NCBI GenBank assembly: GCA_038107835.1
Contig: JAYNHH010000008.1
Location: forward strand, 1-64,000
From: MED-G116 sp038107835
GTDB taxonomy: Bacteria > Pseudomonadota > Alphaproteobacteria > Puniceispirillales > Puniceispirillaceae
DNA length: 64,000 nucleotides
Reading direction: 5' to 3'
In this document: positions 23,093-31,385 of the stretch, one piece after another
Position numbering within the stretch: position 1 is the stretch's first letter
Layout of the letters: the number at the start of each line of letters is the position of its first letter
Translations under genes and position numbers: made by a program
Notes under the pieces: model-generated
Told to the model about the DNA's origin: nothing
Seen by the model: the letters and a program-made list of their open reading frames with translations, nothing else
The model's database searches: none

Positions 23093-24376
23093 TTGGGAAT
23101 CAGCACTGCCTTTGTGATCCATCCTGATGTCCGGGTGATGCCGCTCAGCCGTAAGCCTGCGATGATGCTGGAGGAGGCATGCCTGCTGGTCGAGGCGATT
23201 GGTCTCGAGGTGAGTTTTTCAGAAGTGGTGTCCTTTGCCCGGCCGCGTGCCGCCTCCTTTCTTGGCAAGGGCCATGCCGAGCGTCTGGCCGCACTTGCCG
23301 ACGAGGCGGATCATCCGCTGATTGTCGTCAATACCGCCCTGACTCCCGTGCAGCAGCGCAATCTGGAAACGATCACCAATACCAAGGTGATCGACCGGAC
23401 AGCGCTCATCCTGGAAATCTTTGGCGCACGGGCGCAGACTCATGCTGGTCGCCTGCAGGTCGAGCTTGCGGCGCTCTCCTTCCAGCGCAGCCGTCTTGTG
23501 CGCAGCTGGACCCACCTCGAGCGCCAGCGCGGTGGTGGTGGCTTTCTGGGTGGTCCTGGCGAGCGGCAGATCGAACTTGACCGGCGGATGCTGATGGACC
23601 GCGTCGTTCGGATCAGGAAAGAGCTGCAGGAGGTTGAGCGCACGCGCCATCTGCAACGAAGCAACAGGGTTCGCGGTGAGACGCCGACGCTCGCGCTGAT
23701 AGGCTATACAAACGCCGGAAAATCGACCTTTTTCAACCGTCTGACAGGCGCTGGCGTCCTCTCGCAGGACATGCTGTTTGCCACGCTTGATCCAACCATG
23801 CGCGGCCTGTGCCTTGCCTCTGGACGCAGGGCGGTGATCGCTGACACCGTCGGCTTCATTAGCCAGCTGCCAACCGAACTGATCGAGGCCTTCAAAAGTA
23901 CGCTTGAGGAGGTGGTGCAGGCTGATCTGCTGCTGCATGTGCATGATGCGTCCTCGCCAATGATTGCCGAGGAAGCCGATGATGTCCGCGCCGTTCTTGC
24001 CGACCTCGGACTTGATGAGGATGAACAGCGGTCACGGATCATCCATATTCTGAACAAATCTGACAGGCTGGCTGACACTGATGACCGTCAGTCGCTGCTC
24101 AATCTGTTTCCCGGCGCCGTCTTCACCTCGGCCCTCACCGGCAAGGGGGTTGATGACGCGCTTGCCGCCATCGACGCGCATCTTGGCGCTGGCGCGCTTG
24201 ACTGCACGCTTGCGCTTGGTCCGGGCGATGGCGCGGCGCGTGCCTGGCTGCATGCGAATGGCAAGGTCACGGCCTCGGCCTATAATGAGGATGGCACACA
24301 GACCCTGTCGGTTCAGATTGATCCGGCGAACTGGGCGCGGTTCTGCGCCCGCTGGCCGCAGCTTGCCAGCAGGTGA
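23093..24376 (+). CDS. hflX: HflX, ribosome-associated GTPase
   Basis: Splits stalled or hibernating ribosomes in stress. The N-terminal HflX domain (FLGKGHAERLA, VIDRTALILEIF, RLQVELAAL, GGGGFLGGPGE) is followed by the G domain: G1 GYTNAGKST (about residue 204), G3 DTVGF, G4 NKSD, G5 SALTGKG. The start is uncertain: TTG 23093 gives 427 residues; GTG 23111 or an upstream non-ATG codon is possible since the frame stays open. In many proteobacteria hflX follows hfq, but no hfq is seen here. Confidence 0.93.
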   Translation: MGISTAFVIHPDVRVMPLSRKPAMMLEEACLLVEAIGLEVSFSEVVSFARPRAASFLGKGHAERLAALADEADHPLIVVNTALTPVQQRNLETITNTKVIDRTALILEIFGARAQTHAGRLQVELAALSFQRSRLVRSWTHLERQRGGGGFLGGPGERQIELDRRMLMDRVVRIRKELQEVERTRHLQRSNRVRGETPTLALIGYTNAGKSTFFNRLTGAGVLSQDMLFATLDPTMRGLCLASGRRAVIADTVGFISQLPTELIEAFKSTLEEVVQADLLLHVHDASSPMIAEEADDVRAVLADLGLDEDEQRSRIIHILNKSDRLADTDDRQSLLNLFPGAVFTSALTGKGVDDALAAIDAHLGAGALDCTLALGPGDGAARAWLHANGKVTASAYNEDGTQTLSVQIDPANWARFCARWPQLASR

Positions 24377-24453
24377 TGTTTTTCCCATTTCCAAATGATG
24401 AATTCTGGCAGTAGAGTATCGCCAGCAAAAAGATCAGATGAGAGTAGGCATCG

Positions 24454-25317
24454 ATGGACCGGGTTGTTTTTCTGAATGGTGACTTCATTCCCGAGGGCGA
24501 GGCGAAACTGTCAATTTTTGACCGGGGCCTTCTCTTTGCCGATGCGGTCTATGAAGGGTTTGGCATTCTGGACGGCCAGATCACCGATTTTGCCTATCAT
24601 ATGGACCGGCTCGACAGCTCGCTTGCCAAGCTCAATATGCCGTCGCCAATGCCGCGTGACGAGATGCTGGCGACGCTGATGCGTCTGATTGCCGAGAACC
24701 AGCAGAGCGAGGGCTTCCTCTATCTGCACATTACGCGCGGCGAGGGTGATCGCAACTACCTCTATGATGACAGCTACACGCCAAATGTCTTTGCCTTCAC
24801 CCAGGCCGAGAAATTCGCTGCCAATGCGCCGCCAAAGCCTGTCTCGCTGGCCAGTGTTCCCGACATTCGCTGGGCGCGCCGCGATATCAAGACGACCAAT
24901 CTGCTGGGACAGGTGATGGCTAAGCAGGCAGCGCATGACGCCGGTGCCTACGAGGCGCTGATGATTGATGCAGACGGTTTTGTCACCGAGGCTGGCTCCT
25001 CCAGCTTCTTTTTCATCAAGGACAGGAATCTCTATGTCCGCCCGGTCAGCAATGAAATCCTGCATGGCATCACCCGGCAGACAATGCTGCGTGTGGCCGC
25101 CGCCCACCAGCTTCGCATTGTCGAGACGATCTATACGCTGGACCAGGCCAAACAGGCTGATGAGGCCTTTATCACCGCCGCCTCGATCTATGTGATGCCG
25201 GTTGGCCGGATTGATGATGTGCAGATTGGTGATGGCCAGACCGGTGCCATCACCTCGACGCTGCGCACCGCCTATCTTGAAACGGCACGGGCTGAGTTTC
25301 CGTCATTGAATAGTTGA
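24454..25317 (+). CDS. class IV aminotransferase, D-amino acid transaminase-like
   Basis: PLP enzyme of fold type IV. The pattern FDRGLLFADAVYEGF, HITRGEGDRN and the PLP lysine in RDIKTTNLL (about residue 146), then EAGSSSFFF and GITRQTML match D-alanine/D-amino acid transaminases more than branched-chain ones. 287 residues. It would supply D-glutamate or D-alanine, or degrade D-amino acids. A RidA-family gene 155 bp downstream is sensible because RidA removes enamine by-products of PLP enzymes. Confidence 0.88.
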   Translation: MDRVVFLNGDFIPEGEAKLSIFDRGLLFADAVYEGFGILDGQITDFAYHMDRLDSSLAKLNMPSPMPRDEMLATLMRLIAENQQSEGFLYLHITRGEGDRNYLYDDSYTPNVFAFTQAEKFAANAPPKPVSLASVPDIRWARRDIKTTNLLGQVMAKQAAHDAGAYEALMIDADGFVTEAGSSSFFFIKDRNLYVRPVSNEILHGITRQTMLRVAAAHQLRIVETIYTLDQAKQADEAFITAASIYVMPVGRIDDVQIGDGQTGAITSTLRTAYLETARAEFPSLNS

Positions 25318-25335
25318 TTAAAGTAATGAAAAGTC

Positions 25336-25433
25336 TGGATATAAATCAAAAAACAGATGATGGGAATGGAGCTGGTGACAGATGCCAGCCCAGCGTGAGA
25401 AAAATGCGCTGAAATGCCCAGTTATTATATCCA
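25336..25433. promoter_or_regulatory. A+T-rich promoter region with a 9-bp inverted repeat
   Basis: TGGATATAA (25336-25344) recurs inverted as TTATATCCA (25425-25433) in the 155-bp region before the RidA-type gene. The second copy lies in the likely core promoter, 40 bp from the ATG. The half-site distance (about 80 nt) suits looping or separate dimers; chance is also possible. Confidence 0.3.
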
Positions 25434-25472
25434 TATCTAACTGTATTAGAATGATAAAAAGGGAAAAATAAA

Positions 25473-25886
25473 ATGGTTCACAAGCGCATCCGGCCCTTCA
25501 ACACCAAACAGACCTATCCAGAGCAGAATCTGGACAATGACCTCTCGCAGGGCGTGGTTGCGCGCGGAACGATGGTGTTCCTGCGCGGACAGGTGGCGCA
25601 GGATCTCGACAGCCGCGAATCGCTCCATGTCGGCGACGCGGGAAAACAGACCGAAAAGACCATGCAGAACATCGCCATGCTTCTCGAGGAGGCTGGCAGC
25701 TGTATGGATCATGTCTGCCGGATTGTCGTCTATCTGACCGACATCCGCTACCGTGAGGCTGTCTATCAGGAAATGGGGAAATGGTTGAAAGGGGTTCATC
25801 CCTGTTCAACCGGCATTGTCGTTCCGGCGCTTGCCCGTCCGGAATGGGTTGTTGAAATTGAGGTGACGGCGGTCATCCCAGACTAG
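25473..25886 (+). CDS. RidA family (YjgF/YER057c) protein
   Basis: Trimeric enamine/imine deaminase family. 137 residues with FLRGQVAQDLDS, the central DHVCRIVVYLTDIRYR and terminal EVVEIEVTAVIP pattern, including the conserved Arg of VCRIVVYLTD. AAGGGAAAAATAAA precedes ATG 25473. It heads a likely operon with a Rieske oxygenase and a DUF1028 protein, so it may act on an unstable imine formed in that pathway rather than as the housekeeping RidA. Confidence 0.88.
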   Translation: MVHKRIRPFNTKQTYPEQNLDNDLSQGVVARGTMVFLRGQVAQDLDSRESLHVGDAGKQTEKTMQNIAMLLEEAGSCMDHVCRIVVYLTDIRYREAVYQEMGKWLKGVHPCSTGIVVPALARPEWVVEIEVTAVIPD

Positions 25887-25973
25887 CCGCATCGGCGCAG
25901 GCACTGATGCCGGAGAGGGTCTGGACAGGTGCCATGCCAGATAGTGAAAAACAGACAGGGGAGCTTTGGCCCA

Positions 25974-27128
25974 ATGATGCAGATGCAACAGCCCTCGACA
26001 TTTGATGACGTTCTGACCGCGCTCAAAAGGCTTGCAGCCACACCGCTTGACGCGGCAACAGCGCCGCCCAAGGCCATCTACACGCTGCCGGAGATGACCG
26101 CGCATGAAATGGACCGCATTTTTGCCACTGAGTGGCTGTGCGCCGGCCGCGCCGACGAAGTGCCCAATCCCGGTGATTACATGGCCTTTGAATGCGGTGA
26201 TCAGCCGCTGATCATCATCCGCGGGATGGATGGCTCTATTTCGGCCCGGTCAAATATCTGCCGTCACCGGATGATGCGTCTTGTCGAGGGGCGCGGGAAC
26301 GCACGCAAATTCACCTGCCCCTATCACGCCTGGACCTACAATCTCGACGGCCAGCTTGTTGGCGCTGCCTTTATGGACCGGACCAGCTGTTTCAACAAAT
26401 CGGATATCCAGCTTCCCGCGGTCCGCTGTGAGGAATATCTGGGCTGGATTTATGTCTGCCTTGATCCGGACGTGGCGCCGGTGGCGGACATGCTTGCCGA
26501 GCTGACGGAAAAACTTCTGCCCTACAACATGCAGGATTATGTGACGATCTTCACCGAGGATCATGTCTGGGACACCAACTGGAAATGCCTGACCGAGAAT
26601 TTCATGGAAGGCTACCACCTTCCCGTCGCCCACCGCGACACGGTTGGCGGGCATTTCCCTGTCGAGGAAACGCAGTTCGATGAGCGCGGCAGCTTCGCCC
26701 ATTTCACCTCGCAGCTTTTCGTCAAGACAGGCACCGCTCCGGTTGGCACGGCGCATCCCGACAACACCAGCCTGACCGGCAAATGGCGTAACATCTCGGT
26801 GATGCCGACCGTCTTTCCCAGCCATATGTATGTGCTGGCACCAGATCATCTCTGGTATCTGGCGCTGCAACCCGACGGGCCAGGGCGAACCCGCATCCGC
26901 TATGGTGCGGCGCTGGCCCCCGAAGTGCTGGCGGCGCAGGCCGACCCGCAATCCTACATCGCCGGAACCAAGGCCTTTCTCGACGCTGTCCAGCTTGAGG
27001 ACAAACAGGTGGTCGAGGGAATTTTTGCCGGTGCAAAGGCCCCGCTCTCCAGCCCGGGTCCGCTCAGCTGGCTGGAACGTGAAAATCATGAATTCACCCA
27101 ATATCTCGCCCGTCGTCTATGTGACTGA
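25974..27128 (+). CDS. Rieske non-haem iron oxygenase, alpha subunit
   Basis: Ring-hydroxylating or demethylating oxygenase. The Rieske [2Fe-2S] motif is CRH (about residue 96) and CPYHAW (about 116). The mononuclear iron site is NFMEGYHLPVAH (about 209-220), with the acceptor Asp in the late part. No ferredoxin or reductase gene lies nearby, so electron partners must be elsewhere. ATG 25974 (MMQMQQP) follows GGGAG; ATG 25929 would add 15 residues. 384 residues. The group resembles quaternary-amine and proline-betaine demethylases, but this is inference. Confidence 0.9.
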   Translation: MMQMQQPSTFDDVLTALKRLAATPLDAATAPPKAIYTLPEMTAHEMDRIFATEWLCAGRADEVPNPGDYMAFECGDQPLIIIRGMDGSISARSNICRHRMMRLVEGRGNARKFTCPYHAWTYNLDGQLVGAAFMDRTSCFNKSDIQLPAVRCEEYLGWIYVCLDPDVAPVADMLAELTEKLLPYNMQDYVTIFTEDHVWDTNWKCLTENFMEGYHLPVAHRDTVGGHFPVEETQFDERGSFAHFTSQLFVKTGTAPVGTAHPDNTSLTGKWRNISVMPTVFPSHMYVLAPDHLWYLALQPDGPGRTRIRYGAALAPEVLAAQADPQSYIAGTKAFLDAVQLEDKQVVEGIFAGAKAPLSSPGPLSWLERENHEFTQYLARRLCD

Positions 27129-27162
27129 CAGGGTGCAACGAACCAGCGCAGGAGCCTGAAGC

Positions 27163-27840
27163 ATGACTTTTTCGATTGTCGGACATTGCCCCAAGACTGA
27201 CATGGCGGGTGTCGCCATCACCACCAGCAGCATCTGTGTCGGCAGCCGCTGTCCGCATGTGCTTGCCGGTGCTGGTGCCGTGACCACGCAGAATGTCACC
27301 GACCCGTCGATCGGTCCCGAGGTGCTGGCGCAGCTGGCTGCCGGTGCGACGGCAGACGCGGCGCTTGCTGCGGTGATGGCTGACCGCCCCCACAGCGATT
27401 ACCGGCAGGTGGCGCTTGTCGACCTTGCGGGTAATGTCGCGCATTTCACCGGTGCCAACATTCTGGGAACCAACGCTGTTGCCACCGGTGTCGGCTGTAT
27501 TGCCGCTGGCAATCTGCTGGCCAGCGAGGCGGTGCCGACTGCGATGGTCACTTCCTTTGCCGCCGGTGCCGGTCTGCATCTGGCTGACCGGCTGCTGACG
27601 GCGCTGCAGGTCGGCATTGATGCTGGCGGCGAGGAGGGGCCAACCCATTCGGCTGCGCTTCTGGTCGCCCATCGCAACAGCTGGCCGCTGGTTGATCTGC
27701 GCGTTGACTGGACTGAGGAATGCCCGGGTCTTGTCCTGCGTCGGTTGTGGGATGCGTATGAACCGCAGATGCAGGCCTATAATCTGCGGGCGCTGGACCC
27801 CTCTGCTGCGCCAAGCTATGGCGTTGCAGGTGATGAATAA
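27163..27840 (+). CDS. DUF1028 family protein (Ntn-hydrolase-like)
   Basis: Begins MTFSIVGHCP, the DUF1028 signature, continuing with AVTTQNVTDP, GNVAHFTG and the later GPTHSAALLV. The fold is related to Ntn hydrolases such as proteasome subunits; activity unknown, though the family is commonly found next to amino acid or peptidoglycan-fragment catabolism genes and RidA proteins. 225 residues. 34 bp after the Rieske gene; the last 25 bp overlap the convergent EamA gene. Confidence 0.9.
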   Translation: MTFSIVGHCPKTDMAGVAITTSSICVGSRCPHVLAGAGAVTTQNVTDPSIGPEVLAQLAAGATADAALAAVMADRPHSDYRQVALVDLAGNVAHFTGANILGTNAVATGVGCIAAGNLLASEAVPTAMVTSFAAGAGLHLADRLLTALQVGIDAGGEEGPTHSAALLVAHRNSWPLVDLRVDWTEECPGLVLRRLWDAYEPQMQAYNLRALDPSAAPSYGVAGDE

Positions 27841-28748
27841 TGTGTGACCAGATAGACGCCCGCACTTGCCAGTGCAAACCCGGCCATGCTCAGCGGTGTC
27901 AGCACCTCGCCAAACCATAGCGTGGCCATGATCGCCGTTGTCGGCGGCACCAGAAACAGCAGCGAGGATGTTGCCGCCATGCTGTCGCGTTTGATCAACA
28001 TCATGAAAATCACATAGGCACCAAGCGATACTGCCAGTATCTGCCAGCTCATGGCCAGAATGAAGGGTGTCTGCCAATCGATCTGCGGTTCCTCCAGAAG
28101 TGGTGTAACAGCCAGATAGAACAAGGTCGCCGCTGCCGACTGCAGGAAATTGCCCTTCATCAGGCCAATAGTATTGCCGAACTTCTTCTGCATCAGCGTC
28201 CCGCAGGTGATTGCCGCCAACCCGCAGAATGTCACCCCAAGCCCGGCCAGTGACAGCTCGCCAGCTGCGCCGCCACCAATCGTCGGCACCAGTACGACCG
28301 TGACCCCAGCAAAGCCGAGAATGATCCCGGTCCATTGAATATGGCGCAGCGTTTCGGCGAACAGAAAAATCGCCAGAAATGATGACAGCAACGGCTGCAT
28401 CGAGACGACCAGCGCCGTCAACCCTGCCGGAACGCCCATCGAAAGGGCCAGAAACACACTGCCTAGATAGCCGCCATGCAGCATCACCCCGACAATGGCG
28501 GTTGCCAGAAGCGTCCGCCAGCCATCTGCCGAGGCGGTCTGTGCCGGCGGCGTTGCTGTTTCCCGGCGCTGGCGTGCCAACCAGAAACGCGCCACCAGCA
28601 TCATTCCACCGAACAGCAGTGCGACGATGAAAAACCGGACAAGCAGCAGGGCAAAGGGCGTTGCATAGATGACGGCGACCTTGCCGGTGACAAAGGCCGA
28701 TGACCACAGAAAAACGAAAATCATCGGCAGGCCGACCCGTGCAAACAT
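27816..28748 (-). CDS. EamA/DMT family transporter
   Basis: Ten-segment drug/metabolite exporter with two EamA repeats: the N-terminal FLWSSAFVTGKVA and the second-half SLGAYVIFMMLIKR and FLVPPTTAIMATLWFGE motif. 310 residues from ATG 28748, whose A overlaps the stop of the upstream hydrolase gene (TGATG), so the two are coupled. Substrate unknown; members export amino acids or metabolites. Confidence 0.9.
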   Translation of the reverse strand: MFARVGLPMIFVFLWSSAFVTGKVAVIYATPFALLLVRFFIVALLFGGMMLVARFWLARQRRETATPPAQTASADGWRTLLATAIVGVMLHGGYLGSVFLALSMGVPAGLTALVVSMQPLLSSFLAIFLFAETLRHIQWTGIILGFAGVTVVLVPTIGGGAAGELSLAGLGVTFCGLAAITCGTLMQKKFGNTIGLMKGNFLQSAAATLFYLAVTPLLEEPQIDWQTPFILAMSWQILAVSLGAYVIFMMLIKRDSMAATSSLLFLVPPTTAIMATLWFGEVLTPLSMAGFALASAGVYLVTHYSSPATP

Positions 28749-29410
28749 CAGCCCGGCGTCCCGCTGCCGGTCGCCAGCACCTTCATATGCGCGGCCATGG
28801 CCTTGCCAAACGCCCGATGGGTGGCGGCCTGCCAATGGATCGGATCATCTGGTGACGAGACGGCAAATTCATTTGCGTCGATGAAATCAATTCCCCGCGC
28901 ATGGCAGGCACGCCCCAGAACCCCGGCCAGCATCCGTGATTTTTCCCATCCGCCGAGCCATTCCTCATGCTTGACCCAGCCTTTATCCGCGGCCCTGTCG
29001 CCAAGCGCGGGCGGACAGATAACATGGACCGTCGGCACCATTGACGCGTTCCAGCCACCACGACCGGCCCCGCTTGATTGCACGATATCGACAAGCTGCA
29101 TCACGCCGGCGGTGATATCGTCGGCGCTGCGATCAAAGCGTGCCTTCATGTCATTCGTGCCAAGCATGATGATCACATGGTCAAGTGGCTGGTGCGACAT
29201 CAGCATCGCCAGAAGCGTGGCGGTGCCGTCAAAATGTGGCCCTTCCACCGGGTCGGCGCCATGTGTCACCCGGCCCGGCAGGCATTCCTCGATAACCTCG
29301 GCGTCAAGCTGGCTGACCATCTGCTGTGGCCAGCGCCCGGCATAACGCTGGCCGCTGCCATCATCAAGATAGCCCCAGCTGTTGGAGTCACCATAAACCA
29401 GAATGCGCAT
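28748..29410 (-). CDS. SGNH/GDSL family hydrolase
   Basis: Esterase-like enzyme. Block I GDSNSWG (nucleophile Ser), block III LGTNDMK, and block V D-x-I-H-W near the end complete the SGNH catalytic set. 220 residues, no signal peptide, so cytoplasmic. Resembles arylesterase/acyl-hydrolases of alphaproteobacteria. Translationally coupled to the EamA gene; divergent from a serine hydrolase gene at 29563. Confidence 0.9.
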   Translation of the reverse strand: MRILVYGDSNSWGYLDDGSGQRYAGRWPQQMVSQLDAEVIEECLPGRVTHGADPVEGPHFDGTATLLAMLMSHQPLDHVIIMLGTNDMKARFDRSADDITAGVMQLVDIVQSSGAGRGGWNASMVPTVHVICPPALGDRAADKGWVKHEEWLGGWEKSRMLAGVLGRACHARGIDFIDANEFAVSSPDDPIHWQAATHRAFGKAMAAHMKVLATGSGTPG

Positions 29411-29562
29411 AGATCAGGCTCGAAAGCTGCAAAAGTGAGAGGGCAGTCTGCACTTATTTGCGGTCCAGCCGCAAGGGTGGATCAACCGGGGCCGATCGAG
29501 GTGTGGGGGATCGGGGATGATATCGCTGGGCAGCGGTGCCATCGCACTGTAATGTAAATCCC

Positions 29563-30762
29563 ATGACAGTGAGCGAACCGGAATATGCGCGCCTGATGCG
29601 CGGCGCCCCACCCCAACTGGGCGGTCAGGTAACGCTCGCCAACTGGCGGGAGCCGGGCTTTGGCCGTTGGTCCTTCTCGCACATCCGCCAGCTGTTACCG
29701 ACCGCGCCGATTGCCGCTGCTGAACAGCCCTATGAGATGCCGGAAGACCGGATGGATCTGGCAGCACTTACCTTCGGCAAGGGGCAGCGATCCCTTGACG
29801 ATTTTCTGGCCGCAAGCAACACCGACGCCCTCATGGTCATGCGTGATGGCAGGCTGGTGTTTGACTGGTTTAGTGGGTTTGGCAACGCCGATCGGCCGCA
29901 TATTGCCTTTTCTGTCTCGAAATCGCTGGCCGGCCTGCTTGTCGGCATTCTCGTCGAGGCTGGCATTCTCGACCTGGAACAGCAGCTCACCCATTACCTG
30001 CCCGAAATAGCTGGCAGCGCCTATGAAGGTGCCAGTCTGCGGCATCTGCTCGACATGACTGTTGCCTCGGCCTTTGTCGAGGATTATCTCGATACCACCG
30101 GTGTTTTCATGGCCTATCGGCGGGCATCTGCCTGGAACCCGGTTGAGGAGGGACACAGCACCGAGGGTCTGCGTGCCTTTCTGGCTGAATTGCCTGCCTC
30201 TGATGGCAATCACGGCCATCGCCATCATTATTGCTCGACGCATACCGATCTTCTCGGCTGGGTCATTGAGCGTGCGGCTGGTGGCCCGGTCGCCGACTTG
30301 CTGTCATCGCATCTGTTCCGCCCTGCTGGCACCCGCACGGAGGCCTATATCACGCTGGAAACCTATGGCGCACCGCGCCTCGCCGGCGGTATCTGCCTTG
30401 CGCCTGCGGATCTGTTGCGGCTTGCCGAGATGGTCCGCTGCCAGGGTGCGCTTGGTGGTCGCCAGATTGTTCCGGCTGGCTGGATCGCCGATTTCAGTCA
30501 GCATCAGGACCGCTCCGCCTGGCAACGCCAGACGGGCGGCGCACGCCTGTTTGATCGCGGCACCTATCGCAGCAAATGGTACCGCACCGGCCTTGCTGAT
30601 GATGAAATCTGCGCGATTGGCATTCATGGCCAGTGGATCTGGATCAATCCGGCGCGTGCGGTCACGATCATCCGCATGGCCTCACATGATGTGCCAATCG
30701 ACACCGAAACCGATACCGAACTGCTCGCCGCCTTTCAGGCCATCGCCAACGCCCTTGGGTGA
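29563..30762 (+). CDS. serine hydrolase, class C beta-lactamase-like
   Basis: Penicillin-binding-protein fold. The active-site S-x-x-K is FSVSKSLAG, and the family Y-x-S/N position is probably in HHYCSTHTD. A HGQ segment near the end sits where the K/H-x-G motif is expected. No signal peptide, so it probably acts in the cytoplasm on small esters or amides, like 6-aminohexanoate-dimer hydrolase. ATG 29563 (MTVSEPEY) is the likely start; ATG 29536 adds nine residues. 399 residues. Confidence 0.87.
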   Translation: MTVSEPEYARLMRGAPPQLGGQVTLANWREPGFGRWSFSHIRQLLPTAPIAAAEQPYEMPEDRMDLAALTFGKGQRSLDDFLAASNTDALMVMRDGRLVFDWFSGFGNADRPHIAFSVSKSLAGLLVGILVEAGILDLEQQLTHYLPEIAGSAYEGASLRHLLDMTVASAFVEDYLDTTGVFMAYRRASAWNPVEEGHSTEGLRAFLAELPASDGNHGHRHHYCSTHTDLLGWVIERAAGGPVADLLSSHLFRPAGTRTEAYITLETYGAPRLAGGICLAPADLLRLAEMVRCQGALGGRQIVPAGWIADFSQHQDRSAWQRQTGGARLFDRGTYRSKWYRTGLADDEICAIGIHGQWIWINPARAVTIIRMASHDVPIDTETDTELLAAFQAIANALG

Positions 30763-30803
30763 GGGCGGGCCAGCCCGTATGCCACCCCGTCGGTGATGAC
30801 GGG

Positions 30804-31193
30804 CTATTCGGTGATGACTGGTTGGCCGCTTTTTGCCCAGGCGCCAAAGCCGCCCTCAAGATCATGCACATTATCCATGCCCATCTCGATCAGGGTCTTT
30901 GCTGCCAGCGCCGAGCGCCAGCCTGAGGCGCAGACAAGGATCAGCTTCTGGTCTGTGGCAAAGATTTCCTTGTGATAGGGGCTTTGCGGGTCGGCCCAGA
31001 ATTCGATCATGCCACGCGGCGCATGCACCGCATCGGCGATCTTGCCGGTCTTGGCGAGTTCGCGGACATCCCGGATATCGACGAGAACGGCCTCGCCGCT
31101 GGCCTGCATGGCGGCGGCGTCCTCGGGTGAAACGCGGGGAATCATTGCCTGCGCCTCGGCGACCATATCGGCAACATGTCTGGTGACGGGCAT
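30804..31193 (-). CDS. rhodanese-like domain protein
   Basis: Single-domain sulfurtransferase. EAVLVDIRDVRE, HAPRGMIEFWAD and the active-site loop with catalytic Cys, LVCASGWRSALAA, are visible; GGFGAWAKSGQPV ends the domain. 129 residues from ATG 31193, preceded by GGAGAC on the minus strand; an in-frame ATG eight codons upstream is less likely. Divergent from prpE across a 192-bp region with repeated sites. Confidence 0.92.
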   Translation of the reverse strand: MPVTRHVADMVAEAQAMIPRVSPEDAAAMQASGEAVLVDIRDVRELAKTGKIADAVHAPRGMIEFWADPQSPYHKEIFATDQKLILVCASGWRSALAAKTLIEMGMDNVHDLEGGFGAWAKSGQPVITE

Positions 31194-31254
31194 CACTGTC
31201 TCCTGTGCAAAAAACAACGCCGCGGATGCTATCAGATCATTTGGCGCTGCGCTC

Positions 31255-31289
31255 GTTCTAATTGATCACCTGTTCTAATTGATCAATTG
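31255..31289. promoter_or_regulatory. direct-repeat operator candidate upstream of prpE
   Basis: GTTCTAATTGATCA occurs twice (31255-31268 and 31272-31285), separated by CCT. The second copy extends into a perfect palindrome AATTGATCAATT (31278-31289). The 17-bp periodicity is a little under two helical turns. It lies between rhodanese and prpE and could bind a regulator of either; which protein is unknown. Confidence 0.5.
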
Positions 31290-31385
31290 TGGGGGCTTTC
31301 TTGCACGCGTCTTTTCTGCCTAAACTGCGGGACACTCTGGCCCTCGTCCGGATTGGATGCGGGATGGAATTGAGGGGAGATGATA

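Noticed and set aside
27094..28707. 537-codon open frame on the minus strand
   Set aside because: It overlaps the EamA gene in another frame and lies antisense to the DUF1028 gene. Both of those have family motifs; this frame does not.
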